Shown here in pieces: positions 6,434 to 10,449 of a stretch of DNA of 10,449 nucleotides. The stretch covers positions 1 to 10,449 of the forward strand of contig DQGN01000001.1 in NCBI GenBank assembly GCA_003524745.1. The letters are read 5' to 3'. The position numbers and the translations under genes are program-made. This stretch comes from Patescibacteria group bacterium. Lineage in GTDB: Bacteria > Patescibacteriota > Kazan-3B-28 > UBA10110. Numbering within the stretch: the stretch's first letter is position 1; each line of letters starts with the position of its first letter. Below the pieces are notes generated by a model, which saw only the letters and a program-made list of their open reading frames with translations, was not told the origin of the DNA and ran no database searches.

Positions 6434-6682
6434 AAACCGGCCGGCAGTCGCTTTCGCTACGGCTCTAATAAAATTGCCTTTCTATTTCGCCAAACTCCCC
6501 CGCTCCAGTTTTTTATTTCGTCATCCTGAACTGACGAAGTCTTCCTTGCTTCGTCATTCTGGCCTCGTCCAGAATCGTATAATTGATTCAGGATCTTAAA
6601 ACTGGAGCAGGATTCGTACAGTTGGCTTCATAAGCGACAATTTTATTGAGCCATAACACTCAAGCTCCAATGCCGGTTTTTT
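6434..6682. repeat. Long imperfect inverted-repeat element (about 249 bp) ending in T6
   Basis: Matching arm blocks occur in order on both sides of a centre near 6555. AAACCGG (6434-6440) pairs with CCGGTTT (6673-6679). GGCTC (6461-6465) pairs with GAGCC (6648-6652). AATAAAATTG (6467-6476) pairs with CAATTTTATT (6638-6647). GCCAA (6489-6493, within GCCAAACT) faces AGTTGGC (6620-6626) with one extra A in the left arm. GCTCCAGTTTT (6502-6512) pairs with AAAACTGGAGC (6598-6608). Between blocks the arms differ by substitutions and short indels. As RNA it would fold into a rod topped by two hairpins, ending at TTTTTT (6677-6682), so it may terminate greA transcription. The shape also fits a non-autonomous mobile palindrome (MITE-like). 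No target-site duplication was identified. Confidence 0.7.
6502..6608. repeat. Central cloverleaf-like core of the inverted-repeat element
   Basis: The core is closed by the perfect 11-bp stem 6502-6512/6598-6608. A second stem, ATCCTGAA (6523-6530) with TTCAGGAT (6587-6594), lies inside it. Within that are two side-by-side hairpins: TGACGAAG (6532-6539) with CTTCGTCA (6549-6556), loop 9 nt, and TTCTGG (6557-6562) with CCAGAA (6569-6574), loop 6 nt. All four stems are perfect complements, which is hard to ascribe to chance. The CGTCATYCTG wording recalls short palindromic repeats dispersed in other bacterial genomes, but I cannot test copy number here. Confidence 0.75.
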
Positions 6683-6720
6683 ATGTAAAAGCTTCTTAAA
6701 GTAAATTTTGTAGATGATTC

Positions 6721-6739
6721 GGTGGTTTACTAAACCATC
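6721..6739. promoter_or_regulatory. Palindromic operator candidate overlapping the -35 box
   Basis: GGTTTACTAAACC (6724-6736) is a perfect odd-length palindrome, extended by T6723-A6737 and G6721-C6739 with one mismatch between them. It covers the -35 box of the promoter for the secreted-protein gene, a position where a repressor would block polymerase. The cognate regulator is unknown. Confidence 0.45.
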
Positions 6740-6754
6740 CAACAGGTATATACT
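6726..6754 (+). promoter_or_regulatory. Promoter candidate for the secreted-protein gene
   Basis: TTTACT (6726-6731; 4/6 to TTGACA) is separated by exactly 17 bases from TATACT (6749-6754; 5/6 to TATAAT). Transcription would start near 6761, giving a leader of about 38 nt that is T-rich and lacks a Shine-Dalgarno. The -35 lies within a palindrome. Confidence 0.55.
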
Positions 6755-6798
6755 ATCGGCGTAGAGCGGATTTTTTTATATAAAGTATTACTAAAAAT

Positions 6799-8217
6799 AT
6801 GTTCAAAATCATGAAGTTAATCTCGGGGTTGGTGTTAACTGCTATGATCGCAAGTTTTGTTGTGGTGCCCACGACACCAGTATCGGCTGCGACTATATAC
6901 AAATATGAATGGGTAGCCCAGAGCGGTACGATCAGCCCAGATGGTTATGCGCACCAGTATACTAATCTCGTGCCAGGGCAAACCTTAGATTTATGGCTGA
7001 CTTTGACTAATCGATCCGGCAAGACCATTGTAGGGAAGTCGGGGTTACCCATAGAGCCAGGTAAACAGGTGCCGGTGGGTGCTTGGGGGATTGGTACCCA
7101 AAATCCCCAAGACGGCACGCCTTATTTTTTGGATACGAGTAGCTTTATCTTAAACAATAATCGGTTTGTTTATTATGACAACGAAAACTTGGGCGATTGG
7201 GCTGATGGACAAAGTCGAACTATGGGTTGGACTATAAAATTAGCCAATAATTTAGCTGACGGAGTTCATGATTTGTATTATCGTCCAGTCTCCGAGTATT
7301 TAGCTTGGACACAGCAGGTGAAAAATGGCTATACTTTACCAGGAACTGATTCAGATATTTTTACCAGATTGATTGTCGGCAGCGGTGTAAGTAGCACTTA
7401 CCTAACTTATACCAACCAGCAGTACGGGTTTAGTTTTGATTATCCGCAACCGATTTCACCTGCACGGCTGACTGTAAATACAGATAGATCACAAATAGGA
7501 AATGATTTACTCGCAACTATTATTGTTGGTGTGCCAGATACCGGTAGCGCGAGTGCCCGAGTTTTTGTGTGGTCCGATAGTAATTTGAACAATGTTGTTG
7601 CTAAAGTTGAATCACAACATCCTGGGTATGCCGTAAGTTATTTAAATTTAAATAATATCTCATGGACAGTCCTCAAAGGACACCAGGATTATGCTGATGC
7701 AAATTATGAGGTAAGAATAGGGAAATTGCCCAATGACTATATAATTGAATCGCTAGCTGATGGATGGTTTAGTACTTCGCCCGACCAAAGATTCCTTAAT
7801 AGTCTTAAATCATTAGGCGATAATCTCTTAACTTATTCGGACTATACGAATAAGTATTCTATAAAGTATCCATCAACTTGGGTGTACAACAATATCGATG
7901 CAAATCATACTGTTTTCTACGCAACCTTGGGAGATATATGGGAATTTGATATAAAAGTAAACACTACATCAAAAACCTTACAAGAAAATGTTAATGTTGA
8001 AATAATAGATAAAGTTAACGGAGGCTATACCGTTACGACCCAAAATATAATAGTAAGTGGAGAGCCTGCTGTTCAACTTTTGTTTCAGGATGAGTCCCAA
8101 CATTTATACGGCAATAATGAAACAATGATTGTCCATGGTGGTAAATTATATACACTTTTTCAAGGCACGGGCGACAACAATCAAACAAGAATGTTCAATT
8201 CTTTCAATTTTTTATAA
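6799..8217 (+). CDS. Secreted protein with Ig-like region and two tandem PsbP-like modules
   Basis: No named function is recognised. Residues 1-30 form a classical signal peptide: Lys3 and Lys6, a hydrophobic core from Leu7, then PVSA with likely cleavage after Ala30. Residues about 34-193 look like a beta-sandwich, with PGQTLDLWLTLTNRSGK (59-75), GAWGIGT (94-100) and a YYRPVSEYLAW block (160-170), a layout seen in extracellular Ig-like domains of CPR proteins (resemblance by eye). Two related modules follow. Each starts with an aromatic 'TY.(x)..Y.(F/I)..YP' signature (YGFSFDYP 209-216; YSIKYPSTW 353-361) and each ends with an R-x-(F/L)-NS motif (331-339; 464-472), like PsbP-fold domains. 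There is no C-terminal anchor or sortase motif, so the protein is probably released or held by its N-terminus if uncleaved. Adhesion or ligand binding is a guess. Confidence 0.85.
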   Translation: MFKIMKLISGLVLTAMIASFVVVPTTPVSAATIYKYEWVAQSGTISPDGYAHQYTNLVPGQTLDLWLTLTNRSGKTIVGKSGLPIEPGKQVPVGAWGIGTQNPQDGTPYFLDTSSFILNNNRFVYYDNENLGDWADGQSRTMGWTIKLANNLADGVHDLYYRPVSEYLAWTQQVKNGYTLPGTDSDIFTRLIVGSGVSSTYLTYTNQQYGFSFDYPQPISPARLTVNTDRSQIGNDLLATIIVGVPDTGSASARVFVWSDSNLNNVVAKVESQHPGYAVSYLNLNNISWTVLKGHQDYADANYEVRIGKLPNDYIIESLADGWFSTSPDQRFLNSLKSLGDNLLTYSDYTNKYSIKYPSTWVYNNIDANHTVFYATLGDIWEFDIKVNTTSKTLQENVNVEIIDKVNGGYTVTTQNIIVSGEPAVQLLFQDESQHLYGNNETMIVHGGKLYTLFQGTGDNNQTRMFNSFNFL

Positions 8218-8248
8218 TCTTTTTGCGATTCCATAATAGCTTTAGCTA

Positions 8249-8289
8249 CCAGATAAAAACTGGTATAATTTGATTTGTATACTAGTTAA
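8249..8289. repeat. Direct repeat, left copy, flanking higBA
   Basis: These 41 bases match 8959-8999 at 38 positions, offset by exactly 710 bp. The differences are at 8253, 8283 and 8284. Weaker similarity (CATA and TAGCTT blocks) extends about 18 bases to the left with small indels. Inside is the inverted repeat AACTGGTATA (8258-8267) / TATACTAGTT (8278-8287), ten pairs as RNA counting one G-U. The segment between copies carries only the toxin-antitoxin genes and their promoter. Confidence 0.85.
8261..8269 (+). promoter_or_regulatory. Extended -10 promoter in the left repeat (upstream higBA promoter)
   Basis: TGGTATAAT combines the TGN extension with a perfect -10 box (8264-8269). The -35 position at 17 bp (TTTAGC, 8241-8246) is weak, as is usual for extended -10 promoters. 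It would start RNA near 8276 and give higBA a leader of about 65 nt that includes the operator palindrome. Confidence 0.5.
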
Positions 8290-8307
8290 ATGCAATCAAA
8301 AATAGTA

Positions 8308-8336
8308 TTGACAATATAGCGAGTTCGTTATATCAT
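8308..8336 (+). promoter_or_regulatory. Proximal higBA promoter
   Basis: A perfect TTGACA (8308-8313) and TATCAT (8331-8336; 5/6) are separated by the optimal 17 bases. The -10 ends only four bases before the higB ATG, so RNA from this promoter would begin at or just inside the start codon. The transcript would be leaderless or would serve only the antitoxin. Confidence 0.65.
8314..8333. promoter_or_regulatory. Operator candidate for HigA autorepression
   Basis: ATATAGCGA (8314-8322), GT, then TCGTTATAT (8325-8333) form an inverted repeat with eight of nine positions complementary. It fills the spacer and reaches into the -10 box. Toxin-antitoxin operons of this class are normally repressed by their own antitoxin at such palindromes, so HigA is the expected binder (inference). 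Confidence 0.6.
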
Positions 8337-8340
8337 AAGA

Positions 8341-8646
8341 ATGAAAGTATTTATTGATCCCAAGTTAGCTCCTTTCCTTAAGGATTTGCCGTCGGATCTC
8401 AAAGTGGAAGTGGATGAATACATAGAAATATTCAAAGGTAGTGGCTTTGCGCTTTTCCCACCTATTCTGAAAAAGTTATCAGGTTATAATCTTTGGGAAT
8501 TGCGACCCAGCAATGTGCGCTTGCTACTTGGGAAAATCACGGGTGGAGCAGTAGTGATGGTAGGATTCTATAAGGCTTCTCGTCAGACTCCTAAGAAATA
8601 TATCAAGTTAGCACTCAATCGACTAAAATTATGGCAAAAAAATTAA
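8341..8646 (+). CDS. higB: RelE/HigB-type toxin (phage Gp49-like family)
   Basis: The RelE superfamily consists of small ribosome-dependent mRNA interferases; this protein resembles the Gp49-like HigB branch. At 101 residues it has the family size. Visible features are an N-terminal helix region (DPKLAPFLKDLPSDLKVEV), LWELRPSNVR (51-60) in which Glu53-Leu54-Arg55 is the typical beta-strand motif, a hydrophobic strand VVMVGFYKAS (71-80), and the closing RQTPKKYIKLALNRLK (81-96), the usual 'K..TP..EI..A..R' helix. No upstream ATG is in frame before a stop at 8317, so 8341 is the start, and it lies almost on the proximal transcription start. The toxin gene comes first and overlaps the antitoxin by 16 bases, the order typical of higBA. 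The mRNA-cleaving role is taken from the family. Confidence 0.85.
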   Translation: MKVFIDPKLAPFLKDLPSDLKVEVDEYIEIFKGSGFALFPPILKKLSGYNLWELRPSNVRLLLGKITGGAVVMVGFYKASRQTPKKYIKLALNRLKLWQKN

Positions 8647-8918
8647 AATTGATTCCTTTTAGCGAAATTGAAAAGGAATGGATGAAAGATCCCGAGTTTA
8701 GACGCATTCGTAAAGAGCGTGAGCCCTATTTCCGCATTGTTAAACAATTGATTGAAGCGAGAATCAGACAAAGAAAAACTCAGACGGAAGTGGCGCATAA
8801 AGCCGGGCTAACGCAAGAGGCCATATCGGCCTTAGAATCTCTCAAACGAGAACCTCAACTTTCTACGCTATGTAAGGTGGCGACGGCTCTGGGTGTGAAA
8901 GTCCTCAAAATTTCCTAA
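8631..8918 (+). CDS. higA: HigA-type antitoxin, XRE helix-turn-helix
   Basis: The protein has 95 residues with a basic N-terminal region (1-33) and an HTH_3/XRE domain at about 36-92. The recognition part reads TQTEVAHKAGLTQEAISALE (50-69), with the standard Q-x-x-(V/L)-A-x-x-x-G-(L/I)-(T/S)-Q spacing. As in other HigA proteins it should bind and neutralise the toxin and repress the operon, probably at the palindrome 8314-8333. The ATG lies inside the end of the toxin gene, so translation is coupled. Without the toxin next door it would be called only an XRE regulator; the overlap makes the antitoxin role likely. Confidence 0.87.
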   Translation: MAKKLKLIPFSEIEKEWMKDPEFRRIRKEREPYFRIVKQLIEARIRQRKTQTEVAHKAGLTQEAISALESLKREPQLSTLCKVATALGVKVLKIS

Positions 8919-8958
8919 GAGATAAAGTGAGGAGTTCATATAGCTTGTGCTTCAGGAG

Positions 8959-8999
8959 CCAGGTAAAAACTGGTATAATTTGATTTGTATACCGGTTAA
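8959..8999. repeat. Direct repeat, right copy, immediately before lysS
   Basis: This is the partner of 8249-8289 (38/41 identical). Its inverted arms are AACTGGTATA (8968-8977) and TATACCGGTT (8988-8997), separated by 10 bases. Two of the three differences between copies lie in the right arm, yet ten RNA pairs remain in both: here T8971 faces G8994 as the wobble and G8972-C8993 is Watson-Crick; in the left copy T8261-A8284 is Watson-Crick and G8262 faces T8283. This hints that pairing or palindromy is selected. Confidence 0.85.
8971..8979 (+). promoter_or_regulatory. Extended -10 promoter of lysS
   Basis: TGGTATAAT (perfect TATAAT at 8974-8979 plus TGN) stands 22 bases before the lysS ATG. 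A start near 8986 leaves a leader of only about 16 nt with no room for a riboswitch or T-box. The flanking inverted repeat covers the -10 and the start point, so a dimeric repressor could occupy it. Confidence 0.6.
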
Positions 9000-9001
9000 T
9001 C

Positions 9002-10449
9002 ATGCCTATGAGCGAGTTAGATGAATTAAGAGAGGTTCGGTTAGCAAAGCTACAGACTTTAGTGGACAAAAGAATTGATCCCTATCCAGCCAAAGCCCAT
9101 AAAGCAATTACCAACCAAGCAGCCGCTAATAAATTTGACGATTGGGCCGCTAAACAAAAGAAAGTCACTTTAGCCGGGCGCCTGATGTCAAAAAGAGAAC
9201 ACGGGGGGTTAGTGTTTGGCGAGCTTCGAGATTTTAGCGGTGATTTTCAGATTTTATTCAAGCAAGATGTTTTGCCGGCAAAGAATTGGACTTTATTAAA
9301 TGAGCTAATTGATATTGGTGATTTTATCGAAGCAAAAGGTACGCTGTTTTTGACTCAGAAGCAAGAAAAAACTCTACTCGTAGAAAAATTTAGTATTTTA
9401 GCCAAATCGCTACGCCCTTTGCCGGAGAAGTGGCATGGGTTGGTGGACACCGAAACGCGCTATCGGCAACGCTATCTCGATCTCCTCATGAATCGAGACA
9501 TTAAAGATCGTTTTATTATCCGCCATAAATTGGTCCAAGAACTGCGTAATTTTTTAATTAAGCAGGGTTTTTTGGAAGTAGATACCCCGGCTCTGCAACC
9601 GTTGCCGGGTGGAGCTTTGGCTACTCCGTTTAAAACGCATTATGATGCGATCGATGCGGATGTGTATTTACGCATTGCCCCGGAGCTTTATCTCAAACGC
9701 TTGCTTGTGGGCGGATTCGAAAAAGTATTTGAATTTGCTCGGGTTTTCCGCAACGAGGGCGTATCACCCCAACATCTACAAGATTTTACCATGCTGGAAT
9801 TTTATCAGGCCTACAGCGATTACAAAGATCTTATGAAATTAACGGAAAAGATGTTAAGCGGAGTGATCAAAAAAGTGTTAGCTACTGATACAGTTCAGTT
9901 GGGTGATCGGACTATCGATTTGCGTCTGCCTTGGTCTCAACAAACCTTGCGCGCGGCTATCTTAGAGAAGACCAGCATTGATATTGACCAATGTCCGGAT
10001 GTTGCATCTTTGCAATTGGCCATTCAAGCGCAAAATATTCGCATGACTTATACTGGTAAGACGAGTCGCGGGAAGTTGATCGATGAACTTTACAAAGAAG
10101 CGGTCAGACCAACACTAATTAATCCGATATTTATCACCGATCACCCGGTGGACTTATCGCCTCTGGCTAAAAAACAAACTAAAACATCGGATAAGGTTCA
10201 GAGATTTCAGTTGATCATCGCCGGGATGGAAATCGTCAATGCTTTTAGCGAGCTGAATGACCCCATTGATCAGCAGGCACGGTTTGATCAGCAAGCCCAG
10301 AGCAGAACTGCGGGAGATCTGGAAGCTCATGCGATGGACAAAGATTTTGTGAAGGCCTTAGAATACGGGATGCCCCCTACGGCGGGGTTCGGGATGGGCA
10401 TTGATCGGTTGGTGGCCTTACTTACTAATGCAGACTCCATTCGCGAAGC
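9002..10449 (+). CDS. lysS: Lysyl-tRNA synthetase, class II (3' end cut by the window)
   Basis: LysRS charges tRNA-Lys with lysine using ATP. The frame is open from 9002 to the window edge (482 complete codons, no stop). An N-terminal helix (LDELREVRLAKLQTL) precedes the OB-fold anticodon domain from about residue 58 (KVTLAGRLMSKREHGG and GELRD). The catalytic domain follows: TRYRQRYLDLL, GFLEVDTP (motif 1 region), GGA-ATPF-THYDA, YLRIAPELYLKRLLVGG, motif 2 RVFRNEG (247-253), EIVNAFSELNDP, and motif 3 GMGIDR (464-469). Motif 2 continues HLQDFTMLEFYQAYSDY, where E. coli has HNPEFTM. Family lengths suggest only some 10-25 residues are missing. A second in-frame ATG at 9008 could also be the start. 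No Shine-Dalgarno is present. Confidence 0.95.
   Translation, partial: MPMSELDELREVRLAKLQTLVDKRIDPYPAKAHKAITNQAAANKFDDWAAKQKKVTLAGRLMSKREHGGLVFGELRDFSGDFQILFKQDVLPAKNWTLLNELIDIGDFIEAKGTLFLTQKQEKTLLVEKFSILAKSLRPLPEKWHGLVDTETRYRQRYLDLLMNRDIKDRFIIRHKLVQELRNFLIKQGFLEVDTPALQPLPGGALATPFKTHYDAIDADVYLRIAPELYLKRLLVGGFEKVFEFARVFRNEGVSPQHLQDFTMLEFYQAYSDYKDLMKLTEKMLSGVIKKVLATDTVQLGDRTIDLRLPWSQQTLRAAILEKTSIDIDQCPDVASLQLAIQAQNIRMTYTGKTSRGKLIDELYKEAVRPTLINPIFITDHPVDLSPLAKKQTKTSDKVQRFQLIIAGMEIVNAFSELNDPIDQQARFDQQAQSRTAGDLEAHAMDKDFVKALEYGMPPTAGFGMGIDRLVALLTNADSIRE

Larger units (their letters stand above)
6395..6798. other. 404-nt gene-free stretch between greA and the secreted-protein gene
   Basis: In order it contains a 28-nt hairpin (6403-6430), a long nested imperfect inverted repeat (6434-6682) with two internal hairpins, a T6 run (6677-6682), a palindrome at 6721-6739, a promoter at 6726-6754, and an AT-rich leader without a Shine-Dalgarno. 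An open frame at 6411-6599 runs across the inverted repeat and is not credible as a gene. No transposase or tRNA gene is present. Confidence 0.8.

Noticed and set aside
5938..6435. Minus-strand open frame of 165 codons
   Set aside because: It is the complement of greA, whose family identity is certain; the long frame is a by-product of greA codon use.
6411..6599. Plus-strand open frame of 62 codons downstream of greA
   Set aside because: It runs through a hairpin and most of a long inverted repeat, has no promoter or Shine-Dalgarno, and its wording comes from the palindromic DNA.
6502..6608. tRNA gene, because of the cloverleaf-like fold
   Set aside because: It is too long, has two rather than three inner arms, and lacks the T-loop consensus and an acceptor/CCA end.
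6434..6682. Insertion sequence
   Set aside because: The inverted arms are long enough, but there is no transposase gene or remnant; at most it is a non-autonomous element.
8249..8999. CRISPR repeats
   Set aside because: There are only two copies, 710 bp apart, with genes between them and promoter content inside the repeat.
8919..9001. T-box or riboswitch controlling lysS
   Set aside because: The predicted leader is only about 16 nt, and no T-box sequence or antiterminator is visible.
9609..9836. Plus-strand open frame of 75 codons
   Set aside because: It is an alternative frame inside lysS; the catalytic-domain motifs are in the other frame, which is open throughout.

Overview
The window looks like a piece of a reduced bacterial chromosome, most probably a Patescibacteria/CPR-type organism (inference; no marker tree can be built here). 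The reasons are a compact ribosome-factor operon with stop/start overlaps, the lack of pyrH, cdsA and dxr from a cluster that carries them in many bacteria, almost no Shine-Dalgarno sequences, a short EF-Ts, and a secreted protein whose domain layout (signal peptide, Ig-like module, repeated 'Y.F...YP..W' modules) resembles those common in CPR genomes.

Positions 86-5836 form one co-directional translation/envelope operon: rpsB (S2), tsf (EF-Ts), frr (ribosome recycling factor), uppS (cis-prenyltransferase), a trans-polyprenyl diphosphate synthase, rseP (site-2 protease) and folD. From tsf onward the genes overlap or nearly touch (TAATG, TAATG, TGATG and ATGA junctions, and a 6-nt gap before uppS), so translation is probably coupled. 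The two prenyltransferases together should build the lipid carrier for cell-wall precursors. FolD has an altered nucleotide-binding loop, and UppS lacks one normally conserved acidic residue.

Positions 5837-6798 hold a promoter, greA, and a 404-nt gene-free stretch. That stretch contains a 28-nt hairpin, then a nested imperfect inverted repeat of about 249 bp (6434-6682) ending in six T, then a promoter whose -35 box lies inside a perfect 13-bp palindrome. The promoter serves a 472-residue secreted protein with an Ig-like region and two tandem PsbP-like modules.

Positions 8218-9001 contain a HigB/HigA-type toxin-antitoxin pair. It has its own promoter with a 20-bp near-palindrome in the spacer, and it is flanked by two 41-bp direct repeats (38/41 identical). 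Each repeat carries an extended -10 promoter and an inverted repeat whose pairing is kept despite substitutions between copies. The second copy is the apparent lysS promoter. lysS (9002 to the window edge) encodes class II lysyl-tRNA synthetase, truncated by the window just after motif 3.

The most unusual items are the repeat pair bracketing higBA, the 249-bp palindromic element after greA, and the FolD and UppS active-site deviations. I saw no CRISPR array, transposase, tRNA or rRNA gene.
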